Shown: positions 1-10,956, numbered from the stretch's first letter. The stretch is DNA of 64,000 bases from Chenopodium formosanum (GCA_024500155.1 CM044879.1:5595501-5659500); one strand, 5' to 3'. Numbers and translations: made by a program. The notes: generated by a model from the sequence alone, not told the origin.

Positions 1-539
1 ATTATCATCGTTATTGATTTATTATTATGTTGCTTGATATATTTTATTGTTATTGCTTGATCACACCTTTTATGATTGTTAAAGGGAATTTGTACTTGAA
101 ATCACGCTTAATAAGATAATTATTAATTTGGTTTAGGCTAATGTGATTTTAAGTTAAGTGATCGCCAATAATAGTATTATTTGTGCATTAATTTCAACCA
201 ACATAGATTAAACAGGGTAGGTTTAATATAATGTTTGTATGTTATTCGAAAAGCGCACATGAATATGAGCAGAACAAAGTAGAGGCCTATTTTATAGGGC
301 GGGTCCTTTCTTTTGTAGATTGGATTCGTACCCTCATCCCCGGACCTTGTTTGGTTCAAGACCTTATGGAGTAGTTGATGGTCCTTTTGGATTGTCTTTT
401 GGGTTTACAAGTTCCTAAAACTTGTTGGCGACTCTTTTTGCTCTTTTTATTTCCCTTTGGAACGCCACCGTACTTTAGTGTATGATCACAGTGGGGTTCA
501 AGTTTGGGGTTATCGTAATGCTTGAAATATTCCCTACAG
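1..539 (+). repeat. Left LTR, 3' part
   Basis: Matches roughly 4740-5276 base for base with a few substitutions and small indels. It contains the motif TTGGCGACTC at 425-434. Its antisense strand provides the last codons and the stop of the PMD gene (stop at 475-477). Confidence 0.8.
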
Positions 540-1822
540 CTACCCTCTCCCCTAGGTAGACCACCGCGTCGTACGTCCCCAGAAAGTAACGACGCTCAGT
601 TGTGTACTGCGCCGCCAGTGCAGGGATAGGAAAAGTAGCCCAAGGTCGATAGACCGGGCTGGGCTCCTGCAAAAATCACTAAATAAGGCACTAATACCAA
701 AAGATGATAAAGGAAAGGTATGAGTTATGGAAACCTACCGAGAGGATCATCTCTCGAAGGCGTAGCACCTCCGGCGGACCTCGGCGGCCTCCCCAACTGG
801 CAGCAATGGGGAGCACGCGAGGAGAAGGCCTCGCAGGCGCAAGAGAAGGGAAGTACTCGTAGAACCAAATCTATATGAAAAGACAAAAATCAGTAAAGAT
901 TATGCTTCTAAATCTAGAGTTAAAACCTCAAAAAGGAAAGGAGATGTACCTCTACGACCCTCCAAAAGCTGGAAAGGGCTACTTCTCCAGACAAGGCCTT
1001 GTGACGACATGAGCGCCGCAAGCCCAGTAGAAAGTCCGCATAGGCCATGCTGGCCCAATCATATGTCCTGACCAAGTGAAGGTCACGAACAACGGACAGA
1101 TAGTAAAGAAGTACTCTACTACCTCGATCAGGGGAAAACGTCCCTGATAGCAGAATCAGCACAAAGATGCGCACCCGCTGCTCTCGGGTGGTAGCATCAT
1201 CCTCAAAAGCTGCAGCCAGTGTGCAGCGACGAATGCATCGGGAACTCAGTTGTCCCGACTGAGCCTCAGCCTGGGCCCGAACAACGATCGGCCCCAACAA
1301 CTCCTGAACCTCCGGCGAATAGACGGTGACACCGGCGTCGAAAGGAAGAGGAGTAGACTGGAACTCTAGCCCCGTGATGAGGCTGAAGTCAGCTGGAGTG
1401 ACTGTCATCTCACCCCAGGGAAAGTGAAAGGTGTTGGTGGTGTCCCAAAAGAACTCCACCAAAGCTCGAACGACGAGGTTACCCCCATCGTATGAAAACA
1501 TGGCCTGGGTGGCCTGCAGGAGAGGAGTCAACCCACATGACTCCCAGAGACGATGAAGACCCTCATCACGACTGATGAAGTTGTCGTACAGAGAAATGAT
1601 GGTGGAGTTACCCGAGCCATGGCTACGGGTCCTCCCACTCGCAAGACCTCGTCGGACTCGCTCCGACAAATGATGAACCGGCGCGTAGAACAGGGTGCGC
1701 TCGTCCCAATCCGGCATGAGACCCAGCCTGGAAGTAGAAGGCACGTCCTCGTCCTCACTGGTGGGCTCGTCCTCTCGACGCGTGTCTCTCGACCGAGAAC
1801 CAGAACCACGTCGTCTAGCCAT
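475..1822 (-). CDS. Plant mobile domain (PMD, MAIN/MAIL1-like) protein, chimeric C-terminus
   Basis: Three minus-strand exons join at GT/AG sites in frame: 950-1822, 739-870 and 475-666, giving 398 codons plus stop. Exon 1 starts with a basic, acidic-then-serine-rich leader (MARRRGSGSRS...). The PMD core follows, with FHFPWGEMTVTPADFSLITG (about residues 137-156), the usual 'G-E-M-T-x-T-x-x-D' signature. Exon 2 has IWFYEYFPSLAP and exon 3 has the VVYLGERV segment. Family members normally continue with an R-Q-F-G stretch here. In this copy the coding sequence instead crosses at 540/539 into the LTR, reads about 21 LTR-derived residues and stops. PMD proteins of the MAIN/MAIL1 group act in transposon silencing and gene expression in plants, and many relatives are carried by transposons. 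The function of this copy is unknown. The frame has no stops, so it is young or under selection. Confidence 0.7.
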
Positions 1823-3395
1823 GCTAAAGTATATAAAAAGTAATTAAATTTAAGGCTCTACAGTATCTAAGGTTCGCCTAGGCCGCATGATACTATGTTC
1901 GCAAAACAGAGTACGTAGTACTAAAACAGAGCAAAAATTCAACTAAGCATGGAAGCATTTTTTTAAGCAAATAAACAATTTCTTGCAAACATATGATGAA
2001 TATTGTGACAAATTGTACAAGCAAAAGCAGTAAAAATGCAAAGAACGACCCACATTGTTCTTCACGACCTTAAAAGGTCCAACAATGGTGAATCGCTCGT
2101 TTCTTCACCAAATTGAGCCAAACAAGTCTCAAAATACTCCCAAGGTAATATACAATCATAATTAAACAAATTCAAGGCATAAAATTCAACGAACAAAGCA
2201 AATTAAGCAAAGTAAGTTTCGAATTTTTCGAAAATTTGTGAACAAGAACGTGCAATTCATCAAAAACCGAGTAGAGTTTGAGCAAAACTTACATAGATCG
2301 GGAAAATAGATGAGAAAAGCTTCGATTTCCAACAAGTTTGAGCGAATTTGGTTGAGAAATGAGCAAGAACGAATGAATCGAATTTTTTTGCGAAAGAATG
2401 AGAAGCAGAGCAGCAGCGGAAATGAAGAAGAAGACGGGTTTTAAAACCCCGATTCTGTCGCCAAACGACAGAATTGTCGCGAGGCGACAGACTTTGTCGC
2501 GTGGCGACAGGAGCACAAGCTCGCGACAGGCGTCTCCGGCCAGCGCTGGAGCGGCGACAGAATGCTGGGCCCCTCCTTATGACTTTGTGGGCCTATTTTG
2601 GTAGTTTGGGTTCCTTGGTACGCCAGTTAGCCCCTTTAAGAAAATTGACATGATTTAGTCACCTTGATTGTAGATGCATTAAGTGATCGACTTGATGAAA
2701 GATCGTCTCACTTAGCTTAAAGCGCCTAAGTATTGGCTCATAATAAGGCACCGAAATAATGGTTCAATAGAAGCACCAAAGTAATGGTTTACAAAGGCAA
2801 AAAGCACCGAAGTATTGGCATAAACATAAAAAATGACAGTAATATATTAAGGGTCAATAAGTAGAATGATTCTTTGACGATATCCCAACATAGAGAGGAG
2901 TTGTCTAGTGGCGAAGTACGGCCGTGGCAAGGTAATGTCACAAAATTTGAAGATGGCGAAGTAAGGTCACCTTCGGCGGTCCCTCAAGGTAAAGAAGAGA
3001 TTGTCTATAGCGGCAATGCACTGCCGTGGCGACATACTGCCACAACCCAGGAAATGACGACATACAGTTATTTTCGACGATGTTCCCGAAATACTGTGGA
3101 GGATTGTCACCAAGAATATTGAAGACGACGACATATGGTTATCTTCAATGATGGCGTTCACGAGGCACTGTGGAGGTTATCACAAGCAACAGCAAAATGG
3201 TTACGCTCAGAGACGTGTGCTCGACGGTGCGAGATACGCGTTTCTTAACTCTTTTATCTGTTTTAACTGACGATTAGTTTGCAGGTATTGGCGTTATAAG
3301 AATGATTGGGAATTGCAGAACGTTCTGAATCATTCTCCGTCCCTATCGATACTTTGACTCAGGTTTTCGAAACATAAGTTTCTTCAAACTCAGTC
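1823..3395. other. LTR-element interior without coding potential
   Basis: No gag/pol or conserved ORF is recognisable. The stretch next to the PMD start (1823-2450) would be its upstream region. At 2455-2530 there is a cluster of palindromic units built from TGTCGCG and CGACAG. From 2880 to 3230 the sequence has loosely repeated GGCGAAGTA/ACTGTGG-type words. Confidence 0.6.
2455..2530. repeat. GTCGCG/CGACAG palindromic motif cluster (interior)
   Basis: Repeated units such as ttgtcgcgaggcgacag and ttgtcgcgtggcgacag stand out as GC-rich in AT-rich surroundings. The same words recur in the right LTR at about 3988-4038. They lie about 630 bp upstream of the PMD ATG and may be a shared cis-element or hairpin. 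Confidence 0.6.
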
Positions 3396-3406
3396 AAAGT
3401 GGGGGC

Positions 3407-5276
3407 TTCTATAGACACCCATTTGTGTCTCCCCAAAACCAAACTCAGTGATGAATGCCTTTCACGTCGAACCATTATCGAATGAGGTGAAAGTGATTAA
3501 AAGTCAAGTGTTGCGGTTTAGTTTTATTAAAATTCTCTTCTCTCTATTTTTGAAAATAACTCTATTTATTTGAAAATAGCCAAACCACTTTAGTTTGGTC
3601 CATAATTAAGGTCCAATAATAGTGTAGTTGGATGGGGATCGAAAAGACCTTTCCAACGATATATTATAAGCCCAATTCCGATGAATAATGAGGAAGTTAT
3701 GGCCAAAATACTAAACCGGGCCCGGTTAATTGTTTACATACGGCCCAATGATCTAGAGGAGGGCCCAATGTTAATTATTATTCCTAAAATCATTAGGATT
3801 AATTATAATTTTCTAGAAGTTTCTAGAAGGTTCTTTTTAATTCTAATATTATTAAATTTAATAATTAATTATTTTAAAATAGACTTTTATTTGGAGTAAA
3901 ACATTATTTTATTATCTTAAAAATACGTATTTTATCTTCTGTACGGATTCCGTAGATCAAGTTGATTAAAGATCGGATTCCGCGTGAAGTCGCGACAGAC
4001 ATTGTCGCGTCGCGACAGAGTCGATTCCTGGCGACAGCGTGTAGTTTTATTCCTTATCAAATTCTATGTTTTTCCGGACTATTTTCATTATAAATAGGGT
4101 CCGAATCTCTGTTTTCAGAATCATCAACTCTCATCCTTAATTCTCTCTATTCTCTCTTGAGCAATATATGCTTTCTTTCTCCCTCTCTTTCTAAACTAGC
4201 TTTTTAAATACAATATTCCGCATTCACAAGATCTAGAATCTCTTAGCCAAGTTCGAAGTTGCCTTCGCCCTAGACGTGCAAGGTTTAATATTTTCTGAGG
4301 GTTTGGTCCAAAACTAGTCAAAACTTTATTTAATTTGATTTCAATTTAATTATTTAGTTATTCTTTATTATTTTCATTGAAGTTTACTAACTTGTGTATT
4401 TTGTTATTAGAAAGAGGTACGAGGCTTCAAAGTAAGTAGATTAGCTTACTCCCTATTTTATTAACAATGTAGATTGCATGCTTATTATTGTTTTATATTC
4501 CTAGTATCATGTTAGGATGCTTTTAATGCTTTCTAGTATCATGTTAGGATGTTATTTATTTCTTTCTAGTATCATGTTTAGGATGCCTTTACTCTTTCTA
4601 ATATTATGTTAGTACCATGTTAGGTTTAAAGCTTTGATCTTTATTGCTTAGTGAATGCTAGAAGTTGTTATTAATCTTGTTAGTATTATGCCTAGGATCT
4701 TGCTATTATTATTAAGCTTTATTATGCCTTGTCATGATTATTATTATTATTTAATATTGTTTATTATTATGTTGCTTGATTATATTTTGTTATTGTTTGA
4801 TTACACCTTTTATGATTGTTAAAGGGAATTTGTACTTGAAATCACGCTTAATAAGATGATTATTAATTTGGTTTAGGCTAATGTGATTTTAACTCAAGTG
4901 ATCGCCAATAATAGTTTTATTTGTGCATTAATATTCAACCAACATAGATAAACAGGGTAGGTTCAATATAATGTTTGTATGTTATTCGAAACGCGCACAT
5001 GAATACGAGCAGAACAAAGTAGAGGCCTATTTTATAGGGCGGGTCCTTTCTTTTGTGGATTGGATTCGTACCCTCATCCCCGGACCCTGTTTGGTTCAAG
5101 ACCTTATGGAGTAGTTGATGGTCCTTTTGGATTGTCTTTTGGGTTTACAAGTTCCTAAAACTTGTTGGCGACTCTTTTGCTCTCTTTTCTTTCCCTTTGG
5201 AACGCCACCATACTTTAGTGTATGATCACAGTGGGGTTCAAGTTTGGGATCATAATGCTTGAAATATTCCCTACAG
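3407..5276 (+). repeat. Right LTR (about 1.87 kb)
   Basis: Begins after the purine tract near 3407 and ends at 5276. It has a TATA box (TATAAATA, 4089-4096), placing the U3/R boundary near 4120. A GTCGCG/CGACAG cluster lies 50-100 bp upstream of the TATA box. At about 4501-4622 a degenerate tandem repeat of CTAGTATCATGTTAGGATG occurs with spacing of about 35 bp. The last 540 bp match the left window edge. Confidence 0.7.
4089..4096 (+). promoter_or_regulatory. Putative LTR TATA box
   Basis: TATAAATA followed by a pyrimidine-rich leader, in the position expected for an LTR promoter. Confidence 0.5.
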
Positions 5277-6103
5277 GACCCAGCACCTGAAGATTCAGGT
5301 CAATACCAGATCCACTTCCCTCATCCTGAAAAAATAAAATGGCTACATAATTAGCTAAAATGATTAAAATAATATGTGAAGCAATATGAACTTATGGAAC
5401 TTGACATACATGAGAAAAAAGGGGGTCAAATGCCCAACAAAAATATACTTCACTCCTCAGAGAAAGCATTGGCAAAGCTCTTGCATATCTAGAGTTCAAT
5501 TTGATAAGTCAAGTCACCGGTTCAACAGAAATAGAATTCGAAAAGGGCTAGATGCTTTCAAAGGAACCCAAGGAAGTTAAAACTATAATAGCAAAAGAGC
5601 CTAATATCTCAATTGAATGTTCTCTTTACTTATGTGCAACACACTATAATGAGAAAGGTTGTAGAACAGCTATACTATCGATAATTCAACATCACAATTC
5701 ATTTTTTAGTAACCACAAACTTCTAGCTATCTAGAGAGCAATACACATAAACATTCCACTAAATACACTATTTAACTACTTTACAGTTTCATCACATTTG
5801 GATCTCCTTCATATCATGAGAAAACCTTTGTATGGAATAGCCATGCCACCATAGACATCACATTCCCCATTTGTTCATAACCTATCTCTTTCAGCTATTA
5901 AAAGAATGCCACAAATTAAACAATTCTTCCATTAGTGCCCAATTATGCAATCCAGGTTCTTCAAGCCACAGATATTGAGAAAATTGGTGACACTCAGATT
6001 AATTACAAATTCCAATTTGATACGATAGATATCACGATTAGTCCCAATGACGTATAACTTTCAAGGAAAAAGAAAAAACTCAATTTCCAGCTCTTATCTC
6101 CTC
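5277..6103. other. Flank of the LTR element, no clear gene
   Basis: Immediately right of the LTR, 5277-5323 read on the minus strand looks like a short exon piece (AG acceptor, then codons for DEGSGSGIDLNLQVLG), but I cannot assign it. The rest to 6103 has only short random ORFs. Confidence 0.3.
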
Positions 6104-7125
6104 CAGTGGCGGATCCACATTGATGCCCGGGGGGGCACGTGCTACCCCCACCAAAAAAAAAAAAAAAAAAAAAAAAACTGAAAAAGCATCATTAATGTTT
6201 ATATAAAGATTATAATATGCATTTATGATTAGAATCTTTAGCGTTGCTTCAGTGGTAAGGGAATTGTTTGGTAAATAGTCTTGGCAGAGAAGTCATGGGT
6301 TCGAGGCCCTTTAGCTTCTTTTTTTGCTTTTACCAAATGAATTTCCACTTTCATCAACACAAGGATAATCTATTACTATTGGTCTTTCCATGATAATTTT
6401 ATTATTTTTTTTTCTTCAGTTTTCACACTTTTTATTAATACAGTATGAATTACTCTATCCATTATATTCAATGACATTCTACTCATTTTCATTACATAAT
6501 ATTTAATGCATTTATTTGGTCATTATTATATCTTGTTTATATTAGTATGAAGATTTACACTAAAATGAATATAAAAATATCATACTCCATCTGTGTTTTA
6601 GTAAATGAAACGTTTTGACTTTTTGAAAAATCTATCGAATTTAATTTGATTAATGTTTGTGATTTATAAATAAGAATAAATATAGTCATGTGGGTACCTG
6701 TTGGAATAATTATCTCAATGAAAAATTTATTAATATTTGATTGTTATAATTTTTATTAAATATATTTTGAGTCAAAGTTTTACATTAGCATACGTGCATA
6801 AGAAAAAAATTTATACCAAATTTAAGTTATCCGTAAAAATTCATATGAAACTTTAATTTGACTAACAAAAATATAATAAATAGGTGGAACCGTGAAAAGA
6901 TTATATAGTATAATCGATATCGAAAATATAAATTATGTTTAAAAAAAAAAAAACCTTTTCAGTATAAATGTTTGAAGTTGATTGTTAATTATTATACGAT
7001 ACACAACATATATCCAACGTAGTTTGTTTGGCTGATTATATAATGTTACGTTACAACAACGTTATATTGTTTTTTTCTTAATTATCTAGTGCTACCCCTA
7101 GTTAAGATTCCTGGATCCGCCACTG
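6104..7125. mobile_element. Non-autonomous hAT-like DNA transposon
   Basis: The terminal inverted repeats are CAGTGGCGGATCCA and its complement (14 bp, perfect). They are flanked by 8-bp duplications with one mismatch (atctcctc at 6096-6103, aactcctc at 7126-7133). The CAG...CTG termini and 8-bp duplication fit hAT. No transposase is present. GTGCTACCCC words occur near both ends. A long A-run lies near the left end and a tRNA-like segment at about 6240-6316. The element sits inside the eIF5B-like remnant region. Confidence 0.85.
6240..6316 (+). other. tRNA-like segment (A and B box) inside the hAT element
   Basis: TGCTTCAGTGGTAAGG (from 6245) resembles a tRNA D-arm/A box and GGGTTCGAGGCCC (6298-6310) a B box, about 40 bp apart. 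No cloverleaf closes, so it is not a functional tRNA. It may be a tRNA-derived fragment or pol III promoter relic. Confidence 0.45.
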
Positions 7126-7388
7126 AACTCCTCCTCTTCTTTGTCATAGGGCGCCTGCATAGAAAAGTACTACATCATAGTTATATACACTATGGTGTTT
7201 AAAACAAAACCTTAAACGAAAAAGGTTGGTATATACCTAAGCTAAGTACAAACCTCCAGACTTACGAGGTAACCACAATGTCTTGATGTTGCTGACAATG
7301 GGACCCTGAAATTATTTTGGATTAAGACTTAATTGTTGTGTTGAAATTTGGACAGACCTTTTATATTGTTTATTAATGATATTCCTAG

Positions 7389-7580
7389 CTATGTTACTCG
7401 GACACTTTCATTTACCTCAAGAATCGAGTGTCGTATCGTGTCGTGTCCGATATAATACCCTACTTGGATACTTCATTTTTAACTAAAAACTTGATTTTTT
7501 TTTTTTCAATAAAATGGCCGAGTCCGATACTTCGACACTCGTATCCGAGTAGACACTCAATCAGTGTCCGAGTAACATAG
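7389..7580. mobile_element. MITE with TIR CTATGTTACTCGGACACT
   Basis: An 18-bp inverted repeat bounds 192 bp, with flanking 8-bp duplications attcctag/attcttag (one mismatch; 7381-7388, 7581-7588). Internal words such as GTGTCGTATCGTGTCG occur. The TIR resembles a widespread plant MITE group; the 8-bp duplication suggests hAT mobilisation. Confidence 0.8.
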
Positions 7581-8424
7581 ATTCTTAGCAATTATAAATA
7601 TAACCAATAATTTTAGACAACTAATAAGTATTGAAAAAAATACCTCTGAAGTCTGAACTACTCACAACCACAGTGTCCTTGGCATAGAGGACACCATCCA
7701 CCACCACCACTAATAGCAATGTCCTATGATCCATAACTTTTTTAACATCAAGAACTTTGCACTTCATGTTGATAAAACATGAAATAGTTCCTCTATTTAT
7801 ACAAAGCAATATAAAAGATAATAGTTCCTCTGTTTATTTTTTATATTTTTTAACTTATTACACTTTTACAAACACGGGATCCTAACAAAATTTCCTAATG
7901 GTTAATTAAAAAAGGTGAGACAACTAATCAACTTCATTGGGTTTTAAACTTTTAACCCTCACCACTGACAATCACGGATCATACGTCATACCTCAACTTT
8001 CTTTCCAAGAAATTTTCTGTCGATGGTGCCCGACACCTGAAATAGCGTATGCATAAATTCAGGCATGCCTTCTCCTCTACAATTTCAAAAAAAGAAAAAA
8101 AAAATGAATACATAAATCTCACTACCTGCAATAGCAATGATAGAGACATACGGAGTAGTAATTAGAAGCAAGTTTGCTCATCAAAATAAGAGTAAACCAA
8201 ACAGCCCACCTAATTTCTCCCACATCTAAAACAAATATGCAATCTTGACTTATACTTAGCACACAATATTATTGTATTGACCCAAATATCAATTCAAACT
8301 CAAAAATTATCGAGAAGCATTATAATAGAATTATAATAACAGACTAAAAGAGAGAAAACAAAGAAAAAATATGCAAAAAATGGGAAAAAAAGGAGAAGTA
8401 ACGTTAAAAAATCTATTAATATTA

Positions 8425-9497
8425 GGATTTTTTTGTAAATAACCAAACTAAAATTTACCACGTATTGAAATAACCACCCGTTTTTTTCAAAATTAAAAAA
8501 TACTACCCATTAATGTCAAAACCAGTAGATATCACCACCCTTCACCTATTCTAATCAGTTTTCCGACATAGTTCGAGTAGTTTTCCGATTAAGGTGCCCA
8601 CAAAATATAAAATCATAATTAAATTAAAAAAAAACCTAGCTAAACCCACCCTTTGCACCTCTGGTAGGCAGCAGATCTGCCACCTCCGGCACCCCCTGCC
8701 TTTCCCCGTTTCTGTTTCCGGCACTCCCTTCCTTCTCCATCCTTATTTCCGGCAATCCCCTACCTTCCCCAGAAAAATTGATCTCGATATTAAAACCCTA
8801 AAAAACAGTAAATAAAATAAAATTTTAAAAATTGAAGAATGCAACCTTGGAATGAGCAGAGGAAGCGGTGACATGGGTGGGTGTTTGGTGGCGTTTCGTG
8901 CGAAGCGGGGATTTGGGTGAGGTTTCGTGAGGAAGCGGCGACGTGGATGGCATTCCGTGAAGAAGCAGGGAATTGGTGGGTGGGATTTCGTGAGGCAACT
9001 ACGATGTGGGTTAGGGCTTGGTGGAGTTCGCCACCAAGTTGGTGTAGGGGTGGTCCGACAGGTGAAGTACGAGATATATGAGAGAGAATATTGGTGTGAC
9101 AGAGACGACGGCAAGAAGAGTGGGTATTACAATAGTTTTAACAACAATAAGTGGAGGAATATGGAAGTCTTCATCATCGTCGGCGGAGTTGGACGGCTAC
9201 AATGGAGGTCAAAGCTTCGAATTGCTAAAACACGCCGGCACCGGCGAAGGTATCGTTGGGGTGGCAAGAGATGGGGGAAGGGCTGCCAGGCTGGGGTTCA
9301 AGGAATTTATTTTTATTTTTTTTTTTACCAATCACGCAACGACCTGTGTATCATAAGTCATAAATCTAGCCGGAATTAGAGAAGGGTGGTGATATCTACT
9401 GGTTTTGACTTTAATGGGTGGTATTTTTTAATTTCGAAAAAAACGGGTGGTTAACTCAATACAAGTTACATTTTGGGTGGTTATTTACAAAAAATCC
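8425..9497. mobile_element. Mutator-like element (MULE) with GC-rich interior
   Basis: Long terminal inverted repeats (about 120 bp, starting GGATTTTTTTGTAAATAACC) end in a perfect 9-bp duplication, ttaatatta (8416-8424 and 9498-9506), diagnostic of MULEs. There is no transposase. The core at about 8640-9300 is much richer in G+C than its surroundings and repeats a GTTTCGTG.GAAGC word, as captured genic DNA often looks. Open frames exist on both strands but none is recognisable. Confidence 0.85.
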
Positions 9498-9845
9498 TTA
9501 ATATTATTTATAAAAAATTAACAAATTACGTTAAACTACATACGTAATATGATTCAAACTATCATGCACTTTGAAAAGAACTTACTTAAGTGCAAACGAT
9601 AACAATTTATTCAGTCGCTGCGAGTTCTTTAACTTTCTCATTTACCTGTAACAAAAATTGAAAATAAAGGTTTTTTTTTTTCAATTGAAAAAAAAAAAAA
9701 TAAAAACAAGAAAGTATATTATAAATTTAAACCTCTGTAAATTGATCTTGAGTCATTGTGTCAATTTGTTCAGCACAACAACACATGTGATAAAATGAGA
9801 TGTAAACGAACTCAAACAATTGACAACTAGTACAACTATATCCGA

Positions 9846-10348
9846 TGTTAGAATATATGTTAATATATTCTTCGTATATATCTTAATTAGTTAAGTGAAT
9901 ATTTTAGTATTTATCCTTTCCTAGTTTGTTAGCAATTGGATAATTAGTTAGCACAATTGTAGCCGAAGGATGCTACGATAATTTGTATATATTGATTGCA
10001 CAGTTAATGGAAATGATCAACGATCACATTCTTTAATGGTATCAATAGGGTTTCGATCCTAATCTCTCTTCCTCCCTGTTCTCACGGCCCATCTTCCCTC
10101 TCTTCCTCCATTTTTCTTTCAACCTTCTGTGATGCTCCCGCTACGACTGCGGGGGAGTGTTAGAATATATGTTAATATATTCTTTGTATATATCTTAATT
10201 AGTTAAGTGTATATTTTAGTATTTATCCTTTCCTAGTTTGTTAGCAATAGGATAATTAGTTAGCACAATTGTAGCCGAAGGATGCTACGATAATTTGTAT
10301 ATATTGATTGCACAGTTAATGGAAATGATCAACGATCACATTCTTTCA
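9846..10348 (+). mobile_element. Complete TRIM (miniature LTR retrotransposon)
   Basis: Two 191-bp LTRs (9846-10036 and 10158-10348) differ at 4 positions. The interior is only 121 bp. It starts with a primer-binding site TGGTATCA (initiator Met tRNA type, 10037) and ends in the polypurine tract GCGGGGGAG before the second LTR. A perfect 5-bp duplication, tccga, flanks it (9841-9845, 10349-10353). It has no coding capacity. It lies inside the eIF5B-like reading frame: removing it reconnects an open minus-strand frame. Confidence 0.95.
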
Positions 10349-10956
10349 TCCGATAAACTCGACAAGACAATTCTGAATTCCTTCCCCGGCATTAGATGAC
10401 ATTTCAACCATAAGAATTCTTGGAATCTCTAAATTGAAATCAACCCCATTTATCTTGGTAATGTCTCCTATGTGGGACTTCTCTAAATGTGATATCTCGA
10501 TATTCTAAGTGAAACAATTCTTTTGATTTCCTGTCAAATTCTGACAACCCAAGATACTCAAAAGTTTTGACTTGCCAATCTTAGAATCACCTAGAAAAAG
10601 AAAGATCGGAGACCGACGACTGTCGATCTCAATTTTCTAAACTACATTTTAAGGTTTGAAAAGCAGATTATTCAAAAATGTGTAACAGATTATAGAAAAG
10701 CAATAAAAAAACAACAACAACAATAGCAGCAATATTCGAGAAAGTCGAAGCAAAAATGGCAAAAGAATTTGAAGCAATAATGGCAACAATATTCGAGAAA
10801 TTCGAAGCAAAAATTGCAGCAATATTCAAGCAAAAATTCGAAAGAACATACCCAACTCAAAGATATTTAAATAACGAACCAAAATCAACAAGAACAAACC
10901 AAAAATCGAACTCCAAAACCTAGATCATTCAAACCTACAAGTTTGGAACCCTACAC

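Larger units (their letters stand above)
1..5276 (+). mobile_element. Non-autonomous LTR retrotransposon with antisense PMD gene (5' LTR cut by window edge)
   Basis: Bases 1-539 are nearly identical to the last part of a segment ending at 5276, and both copies stop at the same motif, tccctacag. A purine-rich tract (aaagtgggggc, 3396-3406) lies just before the right copy, as expected of a polypurine tract on the plus strand. The interior, about 540-3406, has no gag, protease, reverse transcriptase or integrase ORF; its only real coding content is the minus-strand PMD gene. The left flank and target-site duplication are outside the window. Boundaries are uncertain because no clear TG...CA ends are seen, and a possible primer-binding motif (TTGGCGACTC) lies inside both repeats at 425 and 5165 rather than after them. 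A Tat/Ogre-like Ty3 derivative is a guess from that motif and the tract. Confidence 0.75.
7200..10620 (-). pseudogene. eIF5B-like translation factor remnant, interrupted by mobile elements
   Basis: Pieces of an eIF5B/IF2-type GTPase are readable on the minus strand in the correct order. Around 10550-10600 is a P-loop, RSPIFLFLGDSKIGKSKLL (eIF5B usually reads RSPI...GHVDTGKTKLL). About 30 codons later in the same frame there is a TAG, then ...EIPRILMVEMSS... near 10400, resembling the VPGLLVIDTPG switch region. A domain II exon at about 7644-7771 reads CKVLDVKKVMDH...VDGVLYAKDTVVVSS. At 7240-7305 follows GPIVSNIKTLWLPRKS, matching the GPIVTTIRALLTP segment. The GTP-binding residues are altered (HVD to DSK, DTPG lost). 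The two domain II pieces do not keep frame when joined at their visible splice sites. A TRIM, a MULE and a MITE sit within the span and a hAT just beyond it. It could instead be a very divergent paralogue, but a dead gene is more likely. Confidence 0.55.

Noticed and set aside
920..949. Reading exon 1 of the PMD gene on to the stop at 920
   Set aside because: A GT donor after the VVE codons (950/949) leads into exons 739-870 and 540-666 that continue the PMD homology, so the unspliced end is intron read-through.
1553..1843. Plus-strand frame opposite the PMD gene
   Set aside because: Arg/Thr-rich shadow of a GC-rich coding exon; no family features.
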